Source: Pyrus communis
Lineage: Eukaryota > Streptophyta > Magnoliopsida > Rosales > Rosaceae
Direction: 5' to 3'
Assembly: GCF_963583255.1 (NCBI RefSeq)
Contig: NC_084813.1
Span: 6,000,001-6,064,000 of the forward strand
DNA: 64,000 bases
The notes under the pieces were generated by a model. The model saw nothing but the letters and a program-made list of their open reading frames with translations, had not been told where the DNA came from and made no database searches. Numbering within the stretch: the stretch's first letter is position 1; every line of letters begins with the position of its first letter. Positions 37,341 to 52,966 of this stretch are shown here, piece by piece. The position numbers and the translations under genes were made by a program.

Positions 37341-38100
37341 TCACATGAGGATCGCCAAAGTATTAGCTCTAAGATTTCTGTTGACCAGAGATGGATTTTG
37401 ATCTCGGCGTAAAATATCTGACAAACTAGCTCCCATTCTTTGATCCTGTTTATCCATCAAATGCATTGAAATCAGTCAGCCAAACATTTCAGCATATGAG
37501 TGCTGAGAAAGAATGAAATTTTGTTTCAAACTTCCAACCAATAACTTATATATGTATTGAGGATATAGCATAATTTACCTGTGACGAGTAGATACTTGTG
37601 TTTCCATCGATAGACTTGAGTTCTATTGCTGCCAAACATCTGGGATCAATTTCTAGCATCTGAAACTGCTGATATATCTCCTTCATCAACTTGTTTCTCT
37701 CTTCTGCAATCTCCAACATTTCTTGCTTCATAGTTTCAGTTTCTTCTTCAAGAACTCTCAGTCGCTCATTTAGTTCTTCAACTTCACCAGTGCACACTAC
37801 AGCCTTCCCCTTACCGGAAACATTGAGAGCCTTACTCGTTGAACCACCTCCAAGCAGCAGCTTTTTCTTCTCTGCTTTTTTAGAATCCGAAGCGCTTGAA
37901 TCCTGCAACGGTTTTTTACCACTTGACAGAGTCTTCAACTTGCACCGAGTAAATTCTCTTTCCTTTCCTATCCTTTGGTGCACCAACATAGAACCATTGT
38001 CGTCAATTCCTTCCTCACTAATGTTTGCACTTGCACGCTTCATTCTCGAAAGCTCTTTTGTCGATGAAAATGTTTCGAACTCAGGTATAACAATTTCCAT
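37341..38100 (-). CDS. Unrecognised coiled-coil protein, two exons
   Basis: Exon 1 runs from the ATG at 38100 to 37579 and exon 2 from 37445 to the stop at 37341. The donor is CACAG|GTAAAT, the acceptor AAACAG|GATC, both in phase 0, giving 208 residues. The N-terminus MEIVIPEFETFSSTKELSRM is followed by a Ser/Lys-rich basic middle. Then comes a clear amphipathic coiled coil of about 45 residues beginning VEELNERLRVLEEETETMKQ and ending QFQMLEIDPRCLA. The tail contains SLSDILRRDQNPSLVNRN. No signal peptide or membrane segment. I do not recognise the family. Frame openness, good splice sites and an (AG)n upstream leader support a real gene. Confidence 0.7.
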
Positions 38101-38306
38101 TGCAGAAAGTATAATGATTTTCCTTGGAATTTTTATAATTTGACAAGAATGTTAGGGCATACGACAGGTAAGAATTGGTTAAAGGCCATGTGGGGGGAGT
38201 GGCTTATGATTGCTTCCATGCTTTTGCTTCACTTGTAAGAAAGACGGTGGTGTTTGTAGTGTTATCATCAGTTATGGCCTATGGATGCGTACTTCAGAAT
38301 TGCAGT

Positions 38307-38309
<3 letters not shown>

Positions 38310-38353
<44 letters not shown>
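38310..38353. repeat. (GA)22 microsatellite
   Basis: A 44-bp pure GA run about 210 bp upstream of the coiled-coil gene start, in its promoter or leader region. Confidence 0.95.
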
Positions 38354-38357
<4 letters not shown>

Positions 38358-39585
38358 AAGGAAATTGCAAAGCAGTTGCAGGTATTGTCCTTTTCTGCAA
38401 ATTTGGCCTCCATTCTTATTGGGAGGAGGAAATGTCAGCAAAATCCAAGCGAAGCGTAAGTTATACGCAAGCCCTTCCCTTCTGTTCTGATAAACAAGAA
38501 AATCGTCAGCTTTGTATGGTGGGCGAATTTGGCTCCATTCCAATTTCGAGCTGAGGCTTTCTAGTGAAGGAATCAACATAGAACCAAAGCTTCAGAAAAT
38601 ATTAGTCAAGTCCTTCACTTATTTGCCGATAGCGCTTACTGCAATGGCAGAAAACAATCATGCTTATACACCCTAGTGCAGGTTCGATCCCTATCAATCC
38701 TTCTCCCCTCTAACAATTAGCAATTTAACCCACTGATGTTATCGTTTTTTACCAAAAAAACAGTCTTTCCGCCTATTTCTACAACCACGACAAAACAATG
38801 AAATTGCACCATGAGGTTTTGAAATCAAATAATGTGAATGGTTTTCATTTTGAGATACAAATGATCGATTAAGCAAAAGACGAAAGCTCTAAAATGACAA
38901 TTTTTTGGCCCATGGTGCAAGTGTGGGTACCTCATCAACATTAAACGGGTCCCATAATTGTCACATCATCATTTTAACAAAGAATCAGAAGTCCAATAAC
39001 TTAGAAGACGGATTTAAAAACAATAAACCTGAAGGGTGCAAACGTAGTTCGCCCTTTTTTCTTCATCCAGTATCAATATTCAGTAAGCAACAAGGAAAGC
39101 CTAGGAATTTGTCTTCAACAGAGAACAAACAGAACTCATAGCACATCCTATGTTCCGGTATATAGTGTGCGTGTGAGTGTGCGCGTAGTTTCTGAAATAC
39201 AGCGAAACGTATAGACACAATGTTCTCAACTTCTCATTTCGACGGGAGGGATCCCGCTCCAGTGAATGCGTAATGTACGAGACCATAACAACGAAAGGTA
39301 CAAAATCATTTACAGAGGACCTGGAGAAGTAGCCATCCACAAAATTGAAGAGAAAAAGAAAAAAACAGAGATTTGACATTTTATTGTACTCGATACACAG
39401 GTTGGTTGCCTACTCTGTTTTATTGAATTTGGAAACAGAGAATAAGAAGCATTCATACAGGGTGTCCGCATCATCTAATTTGTGCAGCAGGGATTGTCGA
39501 TGTAGTTTACCCGCCACTTCAAACTTCTTCTTGAATTGATACAGGGGGGAAATCGAACGGAAAAGAAAAAACCAGGCCAGCTAAC
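38354..39585. other. Intergenic region, no gene seen
   Basis: No coding frame of note. A tRNA B-box-like GGTTCGATCCC at 38682 followed by TATCAATCCTTCTCCCCTC may be the relic of a tRNA-derived SINE, but there is no cloverleaf. The right part is 3' flank/UTR of the calcineurin-B-like gene. Confidence 0.4.
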
Positions 39586-42504
39586 TTAGTCGATTGGCAC
39601 TTCAACCTCCATTTTCAGACCATAACTACCAAGAACCTGCATCAGATACAAAGCCATAATGAAACATGTTAAACGCCTGATGAAAATTTCAGAAGTTAAT
39701 AAAAACACGGATAGGTATTGCAGAAGTAAAAGTTGTTCATCGCGTTATTCATATTCAATGTCTCAGGAGCCATCTGGAATTTGAAATTGGGCTAATATGG
39801 GACAACAAAACAGTATAATAAACAAATGCAGACTTTTATAAACCTGCAAGTTTGTTTTTTCTATGTAGAGGCAGGTAATCAGATGATTATTTCATGGTTT
39901 TTAACTGGGAAAGGTGCGAAACCAAATGCTCGACCCAAGAATCTAAAACCCAAGTTCGCCTTCGCCCTGAAAGATAAAGCACACTCGTGCATTTGGCTAA
40001 ACTTCCATCTCTATGACGGCATTTCCACACCATTCTAATGAATGACTCCTTTTTCCAGCTTCTGGGTTGGGATTAAAATTTTACTCAAAAGATAAATTTC
40101 TAAAGAAGAAGAAATTTACATGCTGTAATACTGGGAACACCTATATGAGCAATTTAATTATTCATTAATTAGCGAGCATTGGCAATATACCATAGCCCGG
40201 CTTAGCATCTCACAGCTACATGAAGACTAAACACTATGTTCAACTTTATAATGTAGGCTTCTGTAACAAGTTCGATCCACAAAATATGAATTTCTGATAT
40301 AAGTTACATCCTCAGTTACTTAGCTAGCCACCTACTTTCTGAGTGTCTGTAATGCAACGGTTTTTTATACTTCCTTAAGACGATAACTTCATGAAGCAAA
40401 GCAAAACACAAATAACTGCACTTGATTTTTTAGCACAGACTACCAGCTGTGGAGACACACAGGGTACTACTTATTGTATGTGTCATTGGGTGCTAAGATA
40501 ACAGATAAAACAGTGATGTATGGTTCGCTTTCCTTTGTCCCTTCTAAGTAGAGCAACTTTTGTTATTGGACTAAAAGGAATGCAATAGTGATGTATGCTT
40601 CGCTTTCCCTTGTCCCTTCTAAGTAGAGCAACTTTTGTTATTGGACTAAAAGGAATGCAATGCTTAAACATTTTAAACGGCGTTCAAACAATTCAAGATC
40701 TGTAAACGTTCAACTTTGACTTCTGTTGTTTGGCTAGGCTCCATATAGACCTCTAAAATAACAAAGGTAAACTTAATGTAGATAAGCCTCAATTATCAAA
40801 TATGTTTGGACATAAGATCAGCCGCTGTAAGACTTTTTAGTTGGATAAGTTTTCTGAGTTTCTTTCTGTTTAGAAAGGAATCGTATGTCCTTCTCATTTT
40901 TTGAAATGAGAAAAAAATTATATAAATAACAGCCATATCAAGTTTCGCATCATTAAAAGCCTAAGAAAGTTCTGAGAAAGATATAAGCCAGCAAGCGTAC
41001 ACATTGTCTACCCCCTTTGCTATGATAACTGTTGTCACACAAAAAAAATATGACAGCAAAATGTAAATACCTTAACAAAGTCATCTGACGTCAAATAAGA
41101 TTCCCTTGTATACCCTGCTTCTTGCAGGACTTGAGTCAACACTTTCTGCATTTGAAAGACATAGAGCACAAGGCAAGTTAATAATTTGGTCCCTGGCTAC
41201 ACAACATTTCAACAAAGTAAAACAACTTATCAATGTATCCTAGTCAAGAACTGTCAAAAAAACAAACAACGATAAAAAAGTCGATGCCAAGACCAAGACC
41301 TAGGACTCACATGTGTAACCAAACATGCATACCTAATCATAGATCAGATATAGATGATGAGTATTCCAATTTTATCTTTTAAATGACTAGTCTGAAAATG
41401 TTACAGCTTAAATGATACTTGTGGAAAATGACTATTGAACTGATACTTTGATATAAAACTCAATATCCACCAATTAGGTGAGATTCAATCAAAAGCATTT
41501 AACTCTCGTCCTGCAATGCTATGACTATATGAACAAAAGTGGGTAAAACCATGATTTTACCTCTCTTTGCTGGTCAGACAGGAATGAACCCGACAAATCA
41601 CGCAGCACTTCTAAAATATCATTGAAAGACACCTTTCCACTACAGTCTGAGTCGTATACCCTGAAAATAACTGGAAAAGAGACAATGTCAATGTTAATCC
41701 ACCACATAAACACGTTCCTCAGAGCGCAGATCTTTCCTAATTGTCATGAATGCAAGAAAAATATATGAACATGTCACACAGATGCATATATGTATATACA
41801 TATATATACATACACACATGAAGTATTCAAATGAGTATTTGAAACAGTCAATAACATCAATAATGTAAACGGAAATACGAGTAGTCCCTAGCCCACTCAT
41901 TACGACAGCCAATAACTTATTTAGAACAATTGTACTCAAAATAAACCAAAAACATCACAACTGTAAAACTTAGCATGACCAATCACTTACGTTCACTTTT
42001 TTGCTGCATACTGGCTCTAGCGCTGAACGCAGACAAGAAGGCCACAAAGTCCTTAAAGTTCAACCCATCGACCATCTTAAGCAACCTCTAAGGAAAGAAC
42101 AAAGCAGAGCCATAAGTTACGAAACACACACCATGCATTACCAATTAAACAGACGGAGTGGATTAAACAACTACGCTCATCGTAGCAGTGGAATACCTGA
42201 GAGAGTGGATTCATCGCAAACTCGGGGACCGATAGGAATTCATCAGCCGAGATAAAACCCTTTGCATTCCTGTCTAGTTGACAAAATCTTTGATACAAGG
42301 ATACAATTTCTTGCTGAGAAACTGATTTTCACACAAAAATCAGACAAACAAGTATTAGTATTAGCATTAATGACAACAATAGCAAAGGGAACAAAAGAAA
42401 GAGAGACAAATAGAATATCAAAACAAAAGCTTACATAAAAAGTTGCAGTGTTCTTGGACTTCTTCAATGTCGTACTGAGTTAGCATGGAAGAGGCATTCC
42501 CCAT
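39586..42504 (-). CDS. Calcineurin subunit B-like EF-hand protein, six exons
   Basis: Exons on the minus strand: 42504-42435, 42321-42197, 42087-41991, 41670-41561, 41145-41071, 39636-39586. All phases agree and give 175 residues, the usual length of this plant family. The N-terminus MGNASSMLTQYDIEEVQEHC has a myristoylation-type MG start. EF-hand segments: a degenerate loop near QLDRNAKGFISADEFLSV, and VYDSDCSGKVSFNDILEVL, a canonical DxDxxGxxxxxD-type loop (D-S-D-C-S-G-K-V-S-F-N-D). A shorter C-terminal hand is YLTSDDFVKVLGSYGLKMEV. The product is a small Ca2+-binding protein related to calcineurin B; plants lack a classical calcineurin A, so the partner is not known from sequence. The last intron (1.43 kb) contains a 75-bp tandem duplication. 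The 5' flank was copied in the duplication at 53.66 kb. Confidence 0.9.
40513..40662. repeat. 75-bp tandem duplication in intron 5 of the calcineurin-B-like gene
   Basis: A unit starting GTGATGTATG at 40513 is repeated at 40588 with only two or three base differences; each copy ends with ACTAAAAGGAATGCAAT. Confidence 0.9.
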
Positions 42505-42571
42505 TGGCTCTAACAACAAAACTGAAAATTTTGAGCAAAACAATATAAACCCATTAAGCACTTGCACCTGT

Positions 42572-43126
42572 AAGACAAAACCCAGAAACCAATAAATAAA
42601 TAAACACTAATTTCCCACTTCAAAAGATTTGGCAGCAGTGTTTGGCAGCCGAGAAAACTTGCCAAGAAAAATCAAAACTTGAAAAAATCTGATCTTGTCT
42701 TATAGCCAAACATAGTTAATTTTATTAATTTCTGGGGCAGCGATTCAGTATAGGAGGCTTGAAAATCAAAAGAGTCATTACCAGAATTCCTTGCTTTCTT
42801 TTTCTCGGCAGCCAAACAGAAAGTGAGAATAAATAGGAAAACGAGAGAAAAGGTCGCTGGAATCTGAGCCAAATGGATTGGTTGGACGATCAGATAAGAT
42901 GATGATAGGATAGGTTGGGGAAAATATAAGAGAGGAGCTAGAGTTTGTCAGCAACGATAAACTTGAAAAACAGACATTGTTTTTGTCTTAGGAAGTGACG
43001 ACAACGATGTGGATGCGTTTGGGTAATGGCTAATTCCCAAAACAGTTCGTCAGGGTCTATGGGATCAGCGTCACGTAGCGTCAGAATCAAATTGAAATGA
43101 AAACACGTAGCGTCAGAGTCTAGTTG
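42572..43126. other. 5' flank of the calcineurin-B-like gene
   Basis: Part of this stretch (42572-42830) is the source of the homologous relic at 53.66-54.09 kb. At 43,068-43,130 the phrase CACGTAGCGTCAGA occurs twice just before a poly(A) run. No coding exon recognised. Confidence 0.5.
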
Positions 43127-43154
43127 AAAAAAAAAAAAAAAAAAAAAAAAAAAA
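43127..43154. repeat. 28-base poly(A) run
   Basis: An uninterrupted A run close to the left end of the copia insertion. No LINE or SINE body was recognised in front of it. Confidence 0.9.
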
Positions 43155-43196
43155 CTTACAGGATATCATATATTATGGACTACAAAACGACGGTGA

Positions 43197-43486
43197 TGTT
43201 GGGAAAAACTTTTTAAATCTGTAAACTTAAGCTTGCTGCTTAATATATTGATGGCTAAGAAGCTCTGAATTTCATAACTTTAAATGAGAAAGATTACAAC
43301 TTAAATAGGCAAACATCCCTACTGCTGCAAGTAATACAACGCTACTTTGCAGATTTTGTGGAGATACATCCCACGACTCCAGCATGCAAAAACAAACCCT
43401 AACCATGACTCCTACAACTTAGGGATCCTAACTACAAGCAACCACTTTATTTAAAAAAACAAATAACCTAAAGATAAATTTTAACA
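43197..43486 (-). repeat. 3' LTR of the copia element (290 bp)
   Basis: Near-identical to the right-hand LTR except that it lacks about 23 bp found there after TAGGGATCCT. The missing block is flanked by ATCCT direct repeats in the longer copy, so a short deletion between them is the simplest explanation. Confidence 0.95.
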
Positions 43487-43519
43487 CCCTCCCTTAAACT
43501 GATTTCTGCAGAAAACAGT

Positions 43520-45052
43520 TTAAAACCGATCTTTAGCTTCACTTTTCTTTAGCGTGAGTCCCTCCCTTGAACAAACTCCAAGCATACTTCTGAGCTTCTC
43601 GAACACTGGCTGTTTGAGAGGTTTTGTCATGAGATCAGCCACCTGATCTTCACTCTTGCAGTAGTGCAGCTCAATCACACCTTCTTTGCATATATCACGT
43701 AAGAAATGGTATCTAACATCGATATGTTTGCTTCTTCCATGCATGACTGGATTCCTGGATAGCTTGATTGCTGAAACATTATCACAATAAATTAATGTTG
43801 AGTCTTGTTGCTGATTACCAAGAACTCCTAGCATTCTTCTCAGCCAAATGGCTTGACAGGAACATGAAGCAGCTGCCACGAACTCAGCTTCAGTTGTGGA
43901 TAATGTCACGATTTGTTGTTTCTTCGAGGACCATGAAATTGCACCTGAACTCATTAAAAACACATTTCCAGAAGTGCTTTTACGATCATCAATGTCTCCT
44001 GCATAATCACTGTCAGTAAAGCCAAAAAAATGCGACTTTCCTCCCTTCTTATAGAAAATCCCAAAATCTGTTGTGCCTTTTAAGTAACGAAAAATTCTCT
44101 TGGCTGCCCTGAGATGCATCTCAGTAGGATTCTCCATGTAACGACTTATCACACTTACAGAATGCATGATATCAGGCCTTGTGGAAGTTAGATACATCAG
44201 ACTCCCTACTATCTGTTTGAAATAAGTGTTGTCAACCCTTTCCCCTTCAGGATCTTTACTCAGCTTGAACCCTACCTCTGCAGCTGTTCCGATGGGATTG
44301 CTGTTCAACATCTAAAACCTTTCCAATATTTCCAGTATGTATTTCTTTTGGCAAACAAAAATGCCAGTTTCTGATTGTGCTACTTCTATGCCAAGAAAGT
44401 AATGCATCAATCCCAAGTCGCTCATATCAAACTCTTCCATCATAGATTTTTTAAAAACATCAAACATATCAACTCCACTTCCAGTAAAAATCAGATCATC
44501 AACATAAAGGCATATAATGAGCATTTTACCTTCATCTCCTACCTTAACGTACAAGGTATGCTCATATGGACACTTTTGGAAGCCTTGTTTGACAAAGTAT
44601 GCATCTATGCGACTGTACCAAGCTCGTGGTGCTTGTTTCAGTCCATAGAGTGCCTTCTTCAACCTCAAAACCTTCTTCTCTTTTCCTTGCTGCACATAGC
44701 CTGTAGGCTGATCAACAAACACTTGTTCTTGCAGTTCACCATGTAAAAAGGCGGATTTTACATCTAGTTGATAGATAGGCCACGAGTTTTGAGCAGCGAG
44801 AGAGATTACCAAGCGAATTGTGTCTTGTCTTGCAACCGGAGCAAACACCTCTTTGTAATCGACACCATACTTTTGCTTGTATCCCTTTGCTACCAAACGG
44901 GCTTTATACTTGTCCACCTCACCTTTTTCATTCAATTTGGTTTTGAAGATCCACTTCAACCCAATAGTCTTCTGACCTCTCGGCAAATCTGTAAGCTCCC
45001 ACGTATCATTTTTCTCAATGGACCTAATTTCTGCACCATTGCCTTTTGCCAT
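43520..45052 (-). pseudogene. Copia reverse transcriptase / RNase H region with in-frame stop
   Basis: The frame entering at 45052 carries the reverse transcriptase (DTWELTDLPRGQKTIGLKWI, QLDVKSAFLHGELQEQVFV, YGLKQAPRAWYSRID, and catalytic YVDD in ICLYVDDLIFTG). A TAG at 44312-44314 interrupts it after EILERF. The same frame continues with MLNSNPIGTAAEVGF and the RNase H domain (FTDSDYAGDIDDRKSTSG, TTEAEFVAAAS, YCDNVSAIKLS) to a stop at 43520. Relative to gag-integrase the frame is shifted near 45030-45060, with a few extra residues (KGNGA) not expected in the family. Confidence 0.9.
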
Positions 45053-47592
45053 TTTGAGTCTTCAACTGCTTCCTCAAAGGTGAGAGGAGTGGAATTTGCA
45101 AACAAGGCAAAGTATGCAGTAGTGTCATCATCAGAGAGTTCATCTCCACTTACATAATCAATCATCCACGATGGTCTTTTCCTCGGTCGTTGAGTTTGAG
45201 GTGGCTGGTCATCCGTAGGTTGAGCATTTTCTGGTGGGATTTCGTCAGGCTCAGGAGACTGCTCAACCCTAACTTCTGTTTCTTCAAAGTTAGCCGGTAT
45301 TTGCTGCTGCTGCTTGCTCTTTCCAGCCCAATCCCACGTCTTTTCTTCATCAAAAAACACATCTCGACTGGTAACCATCTTCTCCGTTGTTGGATTGTAC
45401 AACTTATAAGCTTTGGAGTGTTCACTGACTCCAAGGAAAACACACTTTGCGCCCTTGTCATCGAGCTTCTTTCTTTTCTCGTTTGGAATGTGTGCATATG
45501 TTATGCAGCCAAATATTTTAAAATGATCTACTGAGGGTTTCCGCCCACTCCAAGCTTCCTCTGGTGTCATGTTCTTAACAGAAAAAGTAGGGCACCTGTT
45601 TAAAACATGAATGGACCACAGTACAGTTTCAGGCCAAAAACTTTTAGGAACACCTCCCTTCACTAGCAAGCTTCTGACCATGTTGAGAATGGTTCGGTTT
45701 TTCCTCTCGGATACACCGTTTTGCTGAGGTGTGTATGAGGCAGTGAGCTGCCTTCGAATCCCTTGCTCATCACAGAAAGCTTCAAACTCCTTTGAACAAT
45801 ATTCACCACCACGATCAATTCGAAGGGTTTTGATCTTTCTGCTACTTTCAGTCTCAACCAGTGCCTTAAAGCTTTTAAATGCATTAAAAGCTTCTGATTT
45901 TTCCTGCAAAAAATACACCCAAGCCTTTCTACTGAAGTCATCAATAAAAGAAATAAAGTATTTCTTTTTACCATTCGACATGGGACTGATTGGACCACAA
46001 ATGTTCGAATGTACTAGCTCCAATAGGTTTTGAGCTCTCCATGCCTTTCCCTTTGGAAATTGATCACAGTGCTGTTTGCTAATGACACATGCTTCACAGA
46101 CTTCAGATGGAGGTGTGATCATGGGAAGGCCAGTCACCATTTGCTTCTGATGCAGTGTCCTCAGACCGCTGAAATTCAGATGGCCATAACGTAGGTGCCA
46201 CAGCCACGATGAGTCGTCTTCTTTAGCCATCAAACTAGTTTGAACAGTTTTGATCTTAAGCGAAAACAATCTGTTTTGGCTCATTTGAACAACAGCAATG
46301 ACACCCCTTACTGGATCATATATCTCACATGCATCTTTCTGAAGAGTTATTATATAACCCTTTTCTTGTAGCTGTCCAGCACTCAACAAATTTGTTTTCA
46401 AACTAGGCACATAAAATACATTCGAAATCGTTTCAACAAAATCATTCTTAGTCCTAATTTGAATATCACCCTTTCCCATTACATTGACACGTGACCAATC
46501 CCCAAAGCTCACAGTAGTTTGAAAGTTTTCATCCAAAAATGAGAAAGATGACTTACTGCCAGTCATATGATTGCTGCAACCTGTGTCAACATACCATACT
46601 TCGAAATCAATCTCCTCCTTGACGTGGAAAGCCATCAACAGTGTCTCATCATCCTTCTTTTCAGCAAAGTTAGACTTCTCTCCTTTCTCTTTGTCTTTTG
46701 GCAGCTTTGTGTAGCATTCGTTGCAATAATGCCCAAGGTTTCCACACCTATAGCACTCGATGTTGGACTTGTCAACTTGTCCTCTGCCTCTATTCTGAGA
46801 GTGATCATCATGTCTCTTGGAACTTTGGTGTTGTCTGTCTCCATCCCGGTTGCCTCGACCACCTCGACCTCTTCCTCTACCTCTACCTCGGCCTCTTCCT
46901 CTTGAGCTTAAGGATTCAAAAAAGGTAGAAGCTTTCAGAGCTTGTTCTTCTGAGTTGACACGTTCTGTGATCCCACGGTTCAGCTGCTGCTCATGGACCA
47001 ACAATGAGCTTTGAAGCTCATCAATCGACATCTTTGCAGTGTCATTTGACTCTTCAATAGAGCAAACGATATAGTTGAACTTTGGAGCCATAGATCTTAG
47101 GATCTTCTCTACATTGGAGCCATCATCAAGCTTGTCACCATGGATTCGCATTTTCTTTGCAATCCCCATGGTCCTTGCAAAATACTCGGTGACAGACTCT
47201 CCATTCTTCATTTGAAGAGTCTCAAAGTCTCGTCTCAGGGCCTGAAGCTGTGCACGCTTCACTCTTGCTGACCCTTGGTACTTTCTCTTCATGGAGTCCC
47301 AAATGTGCTTGGAAGTATCCTTCTGGAGAATAGTCTCCAAAATAGCACGATCAATTGATTGGAATAGGTAATTCTTTACCTTCAAATCCTTCAACTTCAG
47401 TTCTTCAAGCTTACGTTGTTGCGCAGTCGTAAGCGTACTTTCTTCGGGTATAGTATAACCTGTTTCCACAAGATCCCAGTATTCTTTGGACCTTAGGAAA
47501 TTCTCCATCAACATGCTCCAATGATCGTAGTGACCATCGAAGCGTGGAATCACTGGCTGAACAAAGTTTTTTGCTGGCTTGTCAGACGCCAT
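44956..47592 (-). pseudogene. Copia gag-protease-integrase frame (878 residues, frameshifted at the end)
   Basis: Starts MASDKPAKNFVQPVIPRFDG. It has a UBN2-type gag, an Arg/Gly-rich block, zinc knuckle CYRCGNLGHYCNEC (about residue 279), protease WYVDTGCSNHMTG (about 332), a GAG-pre-integrase region (WHLRYGHLNFSGLRTLHQKQ) and an integrase core. The first catalytic Asp of the integrase is replaced by Asn (LVHSNICGPI, about 527; relatives have HSD), while the second Asp (LRIDRGGEY) and Glu (NGVSERKN) are kept. After EEAVEDSKWQKAM the frame shifts and stops, losing connection to reverse transcriptase. Confidence 0.92.
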
Positions 47593-47677
47593 GAATGCTT
47601 GCTACTGCAAGGACAAAAGCTGCTGCTTCTATTAAGAAACTCTCGACACAGGCCCAGTGGGGGCTCTGGTACCAAAT

Positions 47678-47990
47678 GTTGGGAAAAACTTTTTAAATCT
47701 GTAAACTTAAGCTTGCTGCTTAATATATTGATGGCTAAGAAGCTCTGAATTTCATAACTTTAAATGAGAAAGATTACAACTTAAATAGGCAAACATCCCT
47801 ACTGCTGCAAGTAATACAACGCTACTTTGCAGATTTTGTGGAGATACATCCCACGACTCCAGCATGCAAAAACAAACCCTAACCATGACTCCTACAACTT
47901 AGGGATCCTCCTGTAGACTAGGTAAACAATCCTAACTACAAGCAACCACTTTATTTAAAAAAACAAATAACCTAAAGATAAATTTTAACA
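47678..47990 (-). repeat. 5' LTR of the copia element (313 bp)
   Basis: TG...CA ends; followed on the plus strand by the GGTGA duplication. It has the block TCCTGTAGACTAGGTAAACA that the other LTR lacks. Confidence 0.95.
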
Positions 47991-47995
47991 GGTGA

Positions 47996-48942
47996 CAGTA
48001 AATCCATTCATTCATGTAAGTTTTTCTCTAATTTTTAGAGAATGGATACATTATCTTTATCAACTAACCTATCAAGTAATATTTTCTTATAAAATATGTA
48101 TCATGCAACATTTCTACACGAGATGCTATCAACTTTCGCAACTTTCTTTGTTTTACTTTTTCGACTCTCATTCTCATTTTGTAATGTTGCTTAATAAACA
48201 AAACAGTCTACTTTTTAAATGACCCTTTCCAAATTAACCATGTAAAAATCTACCAATAAAAAATTATTTAACTATTTGATCAACGTGGTCAAAATTTGAG
48301 TGTTTAAATAACTATTAAATGGCTAGCTGATTTCAGATTTAGTTAATTTTTGCAATGACAATCTTTAAAGGGTGATCTAAAAAGTGGACAATTCCAATCA
48401 TAACAAAGCAATGTATGATGAAAAGGAAAGTCGATAAGGTCCAAATGAGAAGGCTGCTAGCATCCCGTTTCGTACCTCATTGGTGATTTGGTATCATCTA
48501 CCGTTTTCCATCAACTAGTAGTTTGGGATGACACGGTACAAGTCCTGACATGACACAGTACAAGTACCTGCATTTTGTTCCAAGTCTCAAAGTTGTACTC
48601 ATGTATGATGCATCCAGGGCACGACATACACCGAAAAATACTAGAATTTCCGCCCAAATACTTTCCAATTCACAACGACCTTAACGTTTTTGACAACTCA
48701 GTTATTATAAAAGAAGAAACAAAGATTCAGGTGGTTTAAGTTCTGGATATTAATTAAAAGCTGTGAAGGTTAAACCACGGCATATTGAAAGACGAAAACA
48801 TACACAATTACATCACCGGCAGAGATAATACTGCCATCTTAGTACAAAAAATGGTCGAGCATAACAAATTCGACAAGTGCTCACAGCAAAGGGAACCCTG
48901 ACAGCATCAACCTTTGCTTTATTAGAGACATGTACCATAGTT
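47996..48942. other. Flank between the copia element and NDUFV2 copy 1
   Basis: No gene. From about 48551 onward it is the counterpart of 54092 onward in the second duplicated unit. The part before 48551 has no counterpart there. The last bases are 3' UTR of NDUFV2. Confidence 0.5.

Positions 48943-52966
<4,024 letters not shown>

Larger units (their letters stand above)
43197..47990 (-). mobile_element. Young full-length Ty1/copia (Tnt1-type) retrotransposon, inactivated
   Basis: Both LTRs start TGTTGGGAAAAAC and end TTTTAACA. The 5-bp target duplication GGTGA is perfect (43192-43196 and 47991-47995). Transcription is leftward. The primer binding site TTTGGTACCAGAGCC adjoins the right-hand (5') LTR, and the polypurine tract AAGGGAGGG (CCCTCCCTT on the plus strand, 43487-43495) adjoins the left-hand (3') LTR. 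Coding order is gag, protease, integrase, reverse transcriptase, RNase H, as in copia. Near-identity of the LTRs indicates recent insertion. It lies between the calcineurin-B-like gene and the first NDUFV2 copy. Confidence 0.97.

Noticed and set aside
38670..38710. A tRNA gene from the GGTTCGATCCC box
   Set aside because: No acceptor stem, anticodon arm or A box at the right spacing.
42672..42872. Small secreted-looking frame (MAQIPATFSLVFLFILTFCL) upstream of the calcineurin-B-like gene
   Set aside because: Part of the region is present but degraded in the duplicated unit, and the frame has no family resemblance; it is more likely leader sequence.
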